In this document: positions 1-6,029 of the stretch, one piece after another
Layout: each line of letters opens with the position of its first letter
Numbering within the stretch: the first letter of the stretch is position 1
Source of the DNA: Candidatus Omnitrophota bacterium
GTDB taxonomy: Bacteria; Ratteibacteria; UBA8468; B48-G9; JAFGKM01
Length of the DNA stretch: 6,029 bases
Direction: 5' to 3'
Assembly: GCA_023819365.1 (NCBI GenBank)
Contig: JAMWBP010000043.1
Coordinates: 1 to 6,029, forward strand
Notes under the pieces: model-generated
The model's input: the letters and a program-made list of their open reading frames with translations, nothing else
What the model was told of the DNA's origin: nothing
Database searches by the model: none
Made by a program: the position numbers and the translations under genes

Positions 1-232
1 GCGGCTGAGAAAAGGAAATTGGAAAAAGAAAGGTTTTCGTGTAGAAAAATTAATAAAGCAACAGGATTCCTTCTTCCCACATTTCTTCTTATTTTCTCAT
101 CTCTATAACTATTACCTATCTATCTCAAATTCTATATTTATTTATTCGTCACGGAATTTTTCTGAATAACTTTTAGGTTATTATGTCAGTTGAAAGGAAT
201 ATACAAATTAGTTACCAGAAATAAAAACCTTT
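1..232. other. Left-edge region without an identifiable gene; possible tail of a plus-strand gene
   Basis: No complete gene is seen here. Two plus frames are open from the window edge. One runs from base 1 to a TAA at 106-108 and begins with a charged stretch (AEKRKLEKERF). The other runs from base 2 to a TAA at 167-169 and begins RLRKGNWKKKGFRVEKLIK. Either could be the C-terminal end of a gene converging on the minus-strand operon, but both decay into Phe/Leu/Ser/Tyr-rich translation typical of AT-rich non-coding DNA, and I recognise no family. From about 110 to 232 the DNA is plainly non-coding. It holds only a weak A/T stem (165-170 with 177-182) and one arm of a longer inverted repeat (189-197 with 243-251). 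No convincing GC-rich hairpin plus T-tract terminator was found for the minus-strand operon. Confidence 0.3.
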
Positions 233-251
233 TTACAGGGAACCTTTCAAC
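189..251. repeat. 9-bp inverted repeat spanning the FecR gene stop codon
   Basis: GTTGAAAGG at 189-197 is the exact reverse complement of CCTTTCAAC at 243-251. The arms are separated by 45 nt and bracket the stop codon at 233-235. In RNA from either strand this could form a long-loop stem near the operon's 3' end. It lacks a T-tract at the right place, so it is not called a terminator; chance is a real possibility. Confidence 0.3.
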
Positions 252-1282
252 CTGTCAATAAATATAATCTTCTTCTCCTCTCCATAGGTATCCCCTGCTG
301 CCCCTATAAGTCCAAATGTAGAGAGTTCAATGTATTCCTTACCACCGGGGGTTGTCTTCTTTTTATACTGGTAGGGTCTGCCATAAGGGTCTATAAAGGT
401 TGTCCCTGCACCTAAATACGGCCCATTCCAGCCGTTTAACCCAGGGTTTTTCATCAGGTCTTCTAATTTTGAAGGGACTGTTTTGGTATCAGCATAGAAA
501 AGTTTTATGGCATTCTCTATTGCCTCAAAGTCCTTCATTACCTTTTCACTACCTTTCTTTGCTATACCCAATTCCCTTACAAGCCGTGCTGCCTCCTGTA
601 TCTGCATTGCATTTATCTCAGCAATACCTCCAACAATACCAATCTCTGAGAATGGGATACTGTTCTTCCAGTTTTCCCATTCCTGCCTTTCTTTTTCTTC
701 AAGCACCTGCGGAGGTACAGGTGGATTATTTGCTATTACAACTGTTGACATATTTTCTTTAAGGATTACATAGCCGGGTGCCTTTGTAGAAGCAACACCA
801 ACCTCCCCTGCAACCACACCAACTGTTGTTGAATTATCCTGCTGGTTATAGTTTGTAGAAAAGATAGTTCCCCTTACACCGGCAATAGTATTCGGTGTCT
901 CTATGTTAAACTTCCTCTCTTCTGATGGTAGTTTCTCCACAACAGACCATATCTTCCCTTTTGGCAATTGTACCTTTATCTCTTTTATCTCATCTTTTTC
1001 ATCAAATAGTGAACGTTCTATCCTGATAGCGGTATTTTCTGAAAGTGTTATTACTGCCTTCTTTCCAAAAGATATGATTGCCTTACTCCCTGCATCAACC
1101 TTTACAAATGTCCCTTCTGCAAGACGACTTTTTACTGGCAGGTCATCCCACCTAGCAGCAGAAGTATTCCAATAATATACTGACCCAACCCTGTCAACAA
1201 GTACTACAGGATTATCTCCTGCAAAACAGAAAGCACCTAATATTGCTATCAAACCCATAATAAATTTAATTTTTGCTGTCAT
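233..1282 (-). CDS. Exported FecR-domain protein with a C-terminal GspG-like (T2SSG) domain
   Basis: Predicted 349-residue periplasmic or envelope protein. Residues 1-21 form a signal peptide (basic start, hydrophobic LIAILGAFCF core, likely signal peptidase I cut after CFA); the cysteine is not in a good lipobox. Residues about 28-180 fit a FecR domain: beta-rich, with an RLAEGTFVKVDAGSKA segment and the hallmark ETPNTIAGVRGTIF at 128-141. A proline/charged linker (about 185-245) leads to residues about 250-342, which match the C-terminal globular domain of type II secretion major pseudopilins: a helix (AIENAIKLFYADT), a short P-containing turn, then GWNGPYL at 284-290 and DPYGRPYQY at 298-306. 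The prepilin cleavage site and hydrophobic pilin helix are absent, so it cannot assemble as an ordinary pseudopilin. The start is supported by AGGAGGT 4 nt upstream. It is last in the operon and overlaps the cyclase gene by 17 nt, suggesting an envelope partner for that sensor (inference). Domain calls are strong; the role is unknown. Confidence 0.9.
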   Translation of the reverse strand: MTAKIKFIMGLIAILGAFCFAGDNPVVLVDRVGSVYYWNTSAARWDDLPVKSRLAEGTFVKVDAGSKAIISFGKKAVITLSENTAIRIERSLFDEKDEIKEIKVQLPKGKIWSVVEKLPSEERKFNIETPNTIAGVRGTIFSTNYNQQDNSTTVGVVAGEVGVASTKAPGYVILKENMSTVVIANNPPVPPQVLEEKERQEWENWKNSIPFSEIGIVGGIAEINAMQIQEAARLVRELGIAKKGSEKVMKDFEAIENAIKLFYADTKTVPSKLEDLMKNPGLNGWNGPYLGAGTTFIDPYGRPYQYKKKTTPGGKEYIELSTFGLIGAAGDTYGEEKKIIFIDRLKGSL

Positions 1283-3068
1283 CCGTACCTCCTATCACCC
1301 TATATAGTTTAAGTTTATCCTGTTTCCCTTTAACAGTAAATACCCCTGCCAGTTCACAGGTTATCTTTTCTTTTACAAGGTTGTATGTATCTTCCCCAAT
1401 AAGTATCTCATTACCAGAACTAATCTCTTCAATCCTTGCGGCAACATTCACTGGATCTCCTATGGCTGTATATTCCATCCTCTGTGCAGTCCCTATATTC
1501 CCTATGATTGCTTCCCCTGTATTTATCCCCACGCCTATCTCCACATCCCCGCTAAATTCTTTTAATTTCTTAACCATTTCTATCGCTGAATATACTGCCT
1601 TTAGTGCATGCTCCGGGTCATCAACAGGCACACCATATATACCCATCACCTCATCTCCTATAAATTTATCAAGGGTACCTCCAAACTTAAATATCGCTTC
1701 TGTCATAATACTCAACACTCTGTTAAGAAAGGTGAATGTTTCATCCGGGGAATGTATATCCGCATAGGAAGTAAACCCCCTGATATCTGCAAAAAGGACT
1801 GTTATCGTCTTTTTCTCTCCTTTAAGCATAATTTCCTCTTTTAGAGAAAGAACCTTTTCCATTACATCCGGAGAGATGTATCTGCCAAACATATTTCTTA
1901 TCCTTGCCTTCTCTTTCTCCTCATAAATGAACTCAATAAGTACTATCACACCATAAACAATAAGGATGCTACCAACAGGATAAAGAACATCTATCCAGAA
2001 AAGTTTTGATGTAAAGAGGAAAAATGAAAGTGCTACAAAAAGGCAGACAAGAAGGACAATAGAGATGAAACTGATAACAGGAGAAAATGTAATAGCAATA
2101 ACCCCTGAAAAAAGAGAAAAACAAAGGGATATGAAAAAGGCAGGGATGTTTCCTGCCCTTTTTATAAACTCTCCCTTTAGAAAATTTTCTAAGAAACTTG
2201 CATGGACACCTACAAGTGGATAACCGGCGATACCTGCAACATTCCCTGTATCAGGAACCCTTGTTGCTGTTATGCCTATAAGAACTATTTTATCTCTAAA
2301 AGCATCCAGTGGCACAACAGATGTCTTCCCGAGAAATGCCTGGAAAACCTGAACAAAGGAATAATTGGGAAATTTTTTAAGGTCGTTGTAGATATTGAGA
2401 TATACAGACCTATCTTCATTCATAGGTATTTTTCTTTTATCTCCATCTATATCAAACTCAACAAAGTCCTCTCCCATCCTCAAGATAGAACCACCTAAAA
2501 CATTTTCTATCACAGATATATCAAGAGAACTGTATGTCTTTCCATTATAATCTATAAATAAAGGATATCTTCTTATAACACCATCCCTATCAGGTATAAT
2601 ATTGATAAAACCAGTGGATAGTGCATACTTTTTAAGTTCTTCAACTGGTTCTATTATCTTCTCTGCCTCTAAAATCCCTTTTTTTATTTCCGGATGGTCA
2701 AAATAAAAAGGAAGAATAACATTACCTGCATCTTTTATCGCCTCTGCAAACTCTTTATCCCCTTCCTTTTCTTCAACAAACAATATATCAAAGACGATTG
2801 CCTTTGCCCCCATATCTTTGAGTATATGTGTTATACCCGCATACCACTCCCTTGAAAGGGGCCATTCACCAAGGAGTGAAAGTGTATCATCACATATAAA
2901 GACAATTACTATATCACCTGTTGTCTGTTTATCCTGCAGGAATCTCATCCGCCAGTCATAGGTAGTGCTTTCAAGGCGACTGAAGAAGTCCATCCTGAAA
3001 AGAAAAAACAATAAAAGATTTATTACAAAGACAACCAAAAGCAATTTCTTATTTCTTCTTTTTGACAT
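1266..3068 (-). CDS. CHASE2-domain class III adenylate cyclase, membrane-bound
   Basis: Predicted 600-residue inner-membrane enzyme making cAMP from ATP. After a basic N-terminus, one transmembrane helix (about 8-25) leads into an extracytoplasmic CHASE2 sensor domain (about 27-300; landmarks YDWRMRF, AKAIVFDILF, DKIVLIGITA and GVHASFLENFL). Three more hydrophobic helices (about 307-326, 329-352, 358-382) return the chain to the cytoplasm, the usual CHASE2-3TM layout. A linker with FGRYISPDVMEKVL (394-407) joins the class III cyclase domain (about 418-594). The catalytic residues I would expect are present: metal-binding D428 in FADIRGF and D472 in FIGDEVMGIYG, K468 with D538 as the purine-selecting pair (favouring ATP over GTP), and N541 and R545 in DPVNVAARIE. 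It should therefore be active, as a homodimer. The start gives the expected basic-then-hydrophobic N-terminus. It overlaps the kinase gene by 20 nt without a good ribosome site, suggesting translation re-initiation. The signal sensed is unknown; the downstream FecR-like protein is a candidate partner (inference). Confidence 0.95.
   Translation of the reverse strand: MSKRRNKKLLLVVFVINLLLFFLFRMDFFSRLESTTYDWRMRFLQDKQTTGDIVIVFICDDTLSLLGEWPLSREWYAGITHILKDMGAKAIVFDILFVEEKEGDKEFAEAIKDAGNVILPFYFDHPEIKKGILEAEKIIEPVEELKKYALSTGFINIIPDRDGVIRRYPLFIDYNGKTYSSLDISVIENVLGGSILRMGEDFVEFDIDGDKRKIPMNEDRSVYLNIYNDLKKFPNYSFVQVFQAFLGKTSVVPLDAFRDKIVLIGITATRVPDTGNVAGIAGYPLVGVHASFLENFLKGEFIKRAGNIPAFFISLCFSLFSGVIAITFSPVISFISIVLLVCLFVALSFFLFTSKLFWIDVLYPVGSILIVYGVIVLIEFIYEEKEKARIRNMFGRYISPDVMEKVLSLKEEIMLKGEKKTITVLFADIRGFTSYADIHSPDETFTFLNRVLSIMTEAIFKFGGTLDKFIGDEVMGIYGVPVDDPEHALKAVYSAIEMVKKLKEFSGDVEIGVGINTGEAIIGNIGTAQRMEYTAIGDPVNVAARIEEISSGNEILIGEDTYNLVKEKITCELAGVFTVKGKQDKLKLYRVIGGTDDSKN
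1287..1293 (-). promoter_or_regulatory. Strong Shine-Dalgarno site for the FecR-domain gene
   Basis: On the minus strand this reads AGGAGGT, 4 nt before the ATG at 1282-1280. It lies inside the 3' end of the cyclase gene, so the FecR-like protein can be initiated efficiently in its own right despite the 17-nt overlap. The upstream junction at 3068 has no comparable site, so the two overlaps may differ in how translation is coupled. Confidence 0.75.
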
Positions 3069-4344
3069 TTTCTGGGTCTACTGGAAGTTTCAAAGTAAAA
3101 ATTGTCCCTTTACCCTGTTCAGAGACAATATCAATATCTCCATTATGCTCGGAAACTATCTTTTTAACAACAGGTAGTCCGAGCCCTGTCCCTTTATGCC
3201 CTTTCGTTGTAAAGAAAATATCAAATATCTTCTCAAGGTTTTCGGGTGGTATACCCACTCCGTTATCAGATATTTTTATAAGATATGTTGCCATAGAATC
3301 AACCATCTCTGTAGAAATTTTTATCAGCCCTGTTCTTTCCGGAACTGCTTCACAGGCATTAGTAAAAAAGTTGAGAATTACCCTCTGCATCCCATTTACA
3401 TCTATCTTTACATCTTTAATCTTTTCATCCAGTTGAAATTCAACCTTTATCTTTTTCTCCCTTGCCTTTTCATCATAAACCTTTATTACATCCATTAAAA
3501 AATTGTTAAGATTCACTTCCTGTAAAAGTGGCTTTTTCTTTGATGAATAGTTAAGCATATCAAGTATAAGTTCTGAGATTCTGTTAACATTTACCTTTAC
3601 TATATTCCAGCCCTCTCTCACATATTCATCAGAAGAAGTCCCCATTGTTTCATCAATAAGAGAGACCCCTCCTACCAGTCCATTAAGGATATTTTTTATA
3701 TCATGGGAAAGGGAAAGTATCGTTTCTCCAACACCTGCCATACGTGCATTCTTCACATTTTCAAGATATAACTGTGCATTCTCTATTGTAAGTGATGCAT
3801 AAGATGCAATAATCTTCATCAACTCCTCATCTTCCTTATCAAATGGCTTACCGTCCCTTCTGTTCAACACCTCAAGAACACCAAGCAGTTTACCTTTTTT
3901 TCCTATGAGTGGAACTGCAAGTATACTTTTTGTCTTAAAGTGGCTCTTTTTATCAGCAAGAGAGAAGAATCTTTTGTCTTTTGATACATCCTTTACATTT
4001 ATTATCCTCTTTTCTCTTGCACAGGTACCAGCGATACCCTGCCCTAATTTGAGTTTTATTGTTTTTACACCTATCCCCTTTTTGCCTGTAGCAACCTCAA
4101 AGAAGAGTTCTTTTTTCTCTTTATCATAAAGAAGAAGTGAACTTGCCTCTTCCTTCAGGATATTTTTACTTTCTTCCATTATAAGGTTAAGCAACTGGTG
4201 GAGGTTATATATGGAGGAGATGAAGGAACTTATTTTTTCAAGGACTTTAAACTTTTCTAAGTATTCCTTGTTTTTCACAGGTATATTATAACATAAGTTA
4301 TGTGTAATAAATTGTACTGCTACAAAATTTTGTTTGGACACCAT
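3049..4344 (-). CDS. Soluble GAF-domain sensor histidine kinase
   Basis: Up to 431 residues with no transmembrane segment, so a cytoplasmic kinase. A short helix (about 28-48) precedes a GAF domain (about 49-195; EEASSLLLYD, LGQGIAGTCAREKRIINVKDV, ILAVPLIGKKGKLLGVLEVLN). The dimerisation/phosphoacceptor helix follows, with H214 in SLSHDIKNILNGL. The ATPase domain (about 275-422) has the N box NFFTNACEA (N329), G1 box DNGVGIP (D360), F box IFDIFFTTK and G2 box GTGLGL, all intact. It should autophosphorylate on H214; no receiver domain or response-regulator gene is adjacent, so the partner is elsewhere. The GAF ligand cannot be read from sequence. It is first in the minus-strand operon and overlaps the cyclase gene. 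Start choice is uncertain: the ATG at 4344 lacks a ribosome site and its first 22 residues look non-coding and contain a TATAAT and a palindrome. A GTG at 4278 (VKNKEYLEKFKVLEKI, 409 residues) is the more likely start. Confidence 0.93.
   Translation of the reverse strand: MVSKQNFVAVQFITHNLCYNIPVKNKEYLEKFKVLEKISSFISSIYNLHQLLNLIMEESKNILKEEASSLLLYDKEKKELFFEVATGKKGIGVKTIKLKLGQGIAGTCAREKRIINVKDVSKDKRFFSLADKKSHFKTKSILAVPLIGKKGKLLGVLEVLNRRDGKPFDKEDEELMKIIASYASLTIENAQLYLENVKNARMAGVGETILSLSHDIKNILNGLVGGVSLIDETMGTSSDEYVREGWNIVKVNVNRISELILDMLNYSSKKKPLLQEVNLNNFLMDVIKVYDEKAREKKIKVEFQLDEKIKDVKIDVNGMQRVILNFFTNACEAVPERTGLIKISTEMVDSMATYLIKISDNGVGIPPENLEKIFDIFFTTKGHKGTGLGLPVVKKIVSEHNGDIDIVSEQGKGTIFTLKLPVDPENVKKKK
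4285..4290 (-). promoter_or_regulatory. Perfect -10 box TATAAT for the minus-strand operon
   Basis: The minus strand reads TATAAT here, followed by 6 nt and then an in-frame GTG (4278-4276). Transcription from this box would begin at or next to that GTG, giving a leaderless or nearly leaderless kinase message. No Shine-Dalgarno sequence precedes either the GTG or the ATG at 4344. No clear TTGACA-like -35 box lies 16-18 nt upstream, so the promoter call rests on the -10 box and its position. If right, the operon cannot use the ATG at 4344 from this promoter. Confidence 0.45.
4291..4303. promoter_or_regulatory. 13-bp palindrome abutting the -10 box; candidate operator
   Basis: ACATAA-G-TTATGT is a perfect inverted repeat with 6-bp arms around one central base. 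A further ATTA/TAAT pair (4285-4288 and 4305-4308) extends it with a one-base asymmetry. On the minus strand it fills the spacer directly upstream of TATAAT, where a bound repressor would block RNA polymerase. AT-rich DNA yields such palindromes by chance fairly easily, so location is the main support. The binding protein is unknown. Confidence 0.35.
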
Positions 4345-4388
4345 TGACTTTTTAATATAAAATTAATAAAAACCAAAAAGGAGGAGAT
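4345..4388. promoter_or_regulatory. Divergent intergenic region with the likely promoter of the isomerase gene
   Basis: This very AT-rich 44-nt gap separates the two divergent transcription units; the gap grows to 110 nt if the kinase starts at 4278. The plus strand contains TATAAA at 4356-4361, a good -10 match about 28 nt before the ATG, with only a weak -35 candidate (TTGGAC, 4334-4339, 16-nt spacing). An alternative is TTGACT at 4344-4349 with a poor -10 (TAAAAA, 4367-4372), but transcription would then start at about the ribosome site. The first pairing is the more plausible. Confidence 0.4.
4378..4384 (+). promoter_or_regulatory. Shine-Dalgarno site of the isomerase/epimerase gene
   Basis: AAGGAGG, 4 nt before the ATG at 4389, is a near-consensus ribosome-binding site. 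It fixes the start of the TIM-barrel gene. The overlapping GGAGA could pair weakly with TCTCT just inside the gene, but that hairpin is too short to claim regulation. Confidence 0.8.
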
Positions 4389-5234
4389 ATGAAATTCTCT
4401 GGAATAAGTGATGAGGCAGGACAGGCAATAGAGGTACAGATAAAAGCACATAAAGAAATTGGCTGGGATTATTTAGAACTTAGGGGTGTTGATGGAGAGG
4501 CAATTACACTTATGTCTGATAAAAAGTTTGACCTTGTCTTTGAAAAGGTAACATCATCTGGACTTAATGTTTCCTGTTTTGCAAGTTGTATAGCAAACTG
4601 GGCAACAGAGATATCAGGAAACTTCCAGAAGGATGTAGATGAACTTAAGATGGCTATACCAAGGATGCACAGATTTCACACAAAATATATAAGGGTAATG
4701 TCCTGGCCAAATAATAAAGATAATCCATTATCAGAAGAAGAATGGGGAAAAGAGGCAATAAAAAGGATGAAGGAACTTGCAAGGATAGCAGAAGATGGTG
4801 GGGTTATACTTGTCCATGAAAACTGCAGTGGCTGGGGTGGTTTGAGTTATCAAAATATGATAAAAATTTACCAGGAAGTGAACTCCCCAAATTTTAAACT
4901 TTTATATGATACAGGAAATGTCCTTCACTATAACAAAGGTGTTGACCCATGGGAATTTTATAATAAAGTGAGACCTTATATTGAATATGTCCATATAAAG
5001 GACTACATAATACTTGAAGATGGAAAAGAAAAAGCAACATATCCGGGTGAGGGGCAAGCAAAAGTGAGAGAAATACTGAATGATTTAAAGAAATCAGGAT
5101 ATAATGGCTTTATATCCATAGAACCACACCTTGCAAGTGTAGTACATGAAGGAAAGGTCGGAGACCCTGAAGTTACCTATCAGACATATATCACATACGG
5201 GAAAAAACTTATGGATATAGTAAAAGGTCTATGA
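4389..5234 (+). CDS. Sugar phosphate isomerase/epimerase-family TIM-barrel protein
   Basis: Complete 281-residue cytoplasmic protein of the xylose isomerase-like / AP endonuclease 2-like TIM-barrel superfamily, of usual length. It opens with MKFSGISDEAGQ and a YLELRGVDG strand (28-36). The four metal ligands expected of D-tagatose 3-epimerase-type members are recognisable: E144 in ILVHEN, D174 in LLYDTGN, H202 in YVHIKD and E245 in ISIEPH. It should therefore bind a divalent metal and move a proton or hydride on a sugar or related polyol. PGEGQ (219-223), near the end of the barrel, is also typical. The exact substrate cannot be told from sequence, since the family includes epimerases, inosose dehydratases and hydroxypyruvate isomerases. 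The start is supported by AAGGAGG 4 nt upstream. It is first in a plus-strand operon and shares an ATGA stop/start overlap with the DUF362 gene. Confidence 0.93.
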   Translation: MKFSGISDEAGQAIEVQIKAHKEIGWDYLELRGVDGEAITLMSDKKFDLVFEKVTSSGLNVSCFASCIANWATEISGNFQKDVDELKMAIPRMHRFHTKYIRVMSWPNNKDNPLSEEEWGKEAIKRMKELARIAEDGGVILVHENCSGWGGLSYQNMIKIYQEVNSPNFKLLYDTGNVLHYNKGVDPWEFYNKVRPYIEYVHIKDYIILEDGKEKATYPGEGQAKVREILNDLKKSGYNGFISIEPHLASVVHEGKVGDPEVTYQTYITYGKKLMDIVKGL

Positions 5235-6029
5235 AAGAAAAGGTTATAGTAGCAAGGTGTGTATCTTATGAAAAATCTGTGGTTAAAGAAGCAATAAATA
5301 AAATTTTTATACTTTCAGACATCAGCAATAATCATCCTGATAAGGTCTTATTCAAGCCAAATATGCTTTCAGCAAGGCCTCCTGAGGATGGAGTTACAAC
5401 ACATCCTGCTATAGTTGAAGCAACTTTAAGATTATTGAGGAGTAGCAAAAAAATCATAGGAGATAGTCCTGCAAATATAAACAAACCAGTAGAGTTATAC
5501 TGGGAAAAATGTGGATATAAGAATGTTTCGGAAAATACAGGTGTTCCTCTTGTAAAATTTACCAATTCTATAATGATAGAAGTGGAGGTGTCTAACAAAA
5601 AAGAAAAAGTTCCTGTTGTAGAGTATATCAAAGAAGAGAGGATTTTTAACCTCCCAAAATTAAAGACACACGGTTTAACTGTTATGACTTCTGCATTGAA
5701 AAATCTATATGGTCTTATACCGGGCTTTCATAAAAGCGTCCTTCACAGCAGATTTATTTCTCCATACGAGTTTTCTGAGTTTCTTGTTTCTTATTATCAG
5801 GCAATTAAGTCCTGTATATTCTTCAATCTGGTAGATGCAATTATTTCTATGGAAGGAGAAGGACCTTCTGCAGGAAGTCCTATCCATACGGGTTATTTAA
5901 TAGGAGGAAGTAATACGGTGGCTGTAGATATGGTATGCTGCTCTCTGATAGGTTTAAAGGTAGAGGATGTTCCATATCTTAAAATATACAAAGAAAGGTA
6001 TGGACTCCCTGAAATAGAAATTATTGGCG
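5231..6029 (+). CDS. DUF362 domain-containing protein, truncated by the window end
   Basis: An open frame starts at ATG 5231 and has no stop before the right edge; 266 residues are visible. The start lies in an ATGA overlap with the isomerase stop, with AAAAGG 3 nt upstream. It has the landmarks of DUF362: LFKPNML (40-46), THPAIVEA (57-64), a GDSPAN segment (77-82), the conserved FNLPKLKTHGLTVMTSALKN block (139-158) followed by LYGLIPGFHK, then VDAIISMEGEGPSAGSP (201-217) and TVAVDMV (229-235). The family's biochemical role is poorly defined. Many members carry a C-terminal 4Fe-4S ferredoxin segment after this point and reach roughly 350-400 residues; whether this one does lies outside the window. 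No signal peptide or membrane helix is seen, so it is probably cytoplasmic. Co-translation with the TIM-barrel enzyme suggests a shared pathway, which I cannot identify. Confidence 0.92.
   Translation, partial: MKEKVIVARCVSYEKSVVKEAINKIFILSDISNNHPDKVLFKPNMLSARPPEDGVTTHPAIVEATLRLLRSSKKIIGDSPANINKPVELYWEKCGYKNVSENTGVPLVKFTNSIMIEVEVSNKKEKVPVVEYIKEERIFNLPKLKTHGLTVMTSALKNLYGLIPGFHKSVLHSRFISPYEFSEFLVSYYQAIKSCIFFNLVDAIISMEGEGPSAGSPIHTGYLIGGSNTVAVDMVCCSLIGLKVEDVPYLKIYKERYGLPEIEIIG

Noticed and set aside
162..189. A/T stem-loop (165-170 with 177-182) as a terminator
   Set aside because: Six mostly A/T pairs, a bulge before the outer CTG/CAG pairs, and no following T-tract on either strand.
400..1175. 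Several plus-strand open frames opposite the FecR-domain gene
   Set aside because: They overlap each other and a gene with a signal peptide, a good ribosome site and two recognisable domains; their translations are low-complexity Ser/Leu/Phe-rich.
1217..1282. FecR-like protein as a lipoprotein because of the cysteine near the signal-peptide end
   Set aside because: The residues before the cysteine (GAF) do not fit a lipobox; CFA just after it fits signal peptidase I better.
233..1282. Classical FecR iron-dicitrate anti-sigma regulator
   Set aside because: There is a cleavable signal peptide rather than a cytoplasmic anti-sigma segment with a transmembrane helix, and no FecI-type sigma factor or TonB receptor gene is nearby.
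1273..1767. 164-codon plus-strand open frame opposite the cyclase gene
   Set aside because: It is antisense to the conserved cyclase domain, is rich in Ser/Pro/Ile from complementary codons, and has no recognisable domain; a shadow of the real gene.
4344..4372. TTGACT plus TAAAAA as the main promoter of the isomerase gene
   Set aside because: The -10 match is poor and transcription would begin at about the ribosome site; TATAAA at 4356-4361 is a better candidate.
5332..5887. Two minus-strand open frames at the right end
   Set aside because: They lie antisense to conserved DUF362 motifs in an unbroken plus-strand frame.
1..6029. CRISPR arrays, tRNA/rRNA genes, insertion sequences or phage genes
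   Set aside because: No regularly spaced repeats, cloverleaf-like segments, terminal repeats or transposase/integrase motifs were seen on either strand.

Overview
This AT-rich window (visibly well under half G+C) looks like bacterial chromosome from a Gram-negative-type organism. One product has a signal peptide and a FecR domain of the kind found in the periplasm, and another has a large CHASE2 sensor loop outside the inner membrane. Arginine is written mostly with AGA/AGG and isoleucine often with ATA, and the coding strands are purine-rich. This resembles some thermophilic or candidate-phylum bacteria (the Omnitrophota/PVC side is one guess), but nothing here fixes the taxonomy.

Layout: positions 1-232 hold no gene I can name; the far left edge may be the tail of a plus-strand gene converging on the operon. 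Positions 233-4344 are a tight three-gene minus-strand operon, read right to left: a soluble GAF-domain sensor histidine kinase, a CHASE2 membrane adenylate cyclase, and an exported FecR-domain protein whose C-terminal part resembles the globular domain of the type II secretion major pseudopilin GspG. The two junctions overlap by 20 and 17 nt, so the three are probably co-translated. Positions 4345-4388 are the divergent intergenic region. From 4389 the plus strand carries a sugar phosphate isomerase/epimerase-type TIM barrel. A DUF362 gene follows with an ATGA overlap and runs off the right end.

How the genes may work together (inference): the three minus-strand genes look like one signalling unit. 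The kinase would sense a cytoplasmic ligand through GAF, the cyclase would sense something outside the membrane through CHASE2 and make cAMP, and the FecR/GspG-like protein would be the envelope partner. No response regulator, sigma factor, TonB receptor or secretion gene is visible beside them. The plus-strand pair looks metabolic and unrelated.

The most notable points are the FecR-GspG-like fusion lacking the pilin helix, its close linkage to a CHASE2 cyclase and a kinase, and the kinase upstream region. There a perfect TATAAT sits 6 nt before an in-frame GTG and directly abuts a 13-bp palindrome. This suggests that the kinase starts at 4278 rather than 4344, possibly on a leaderless and operator-controlled transcript.
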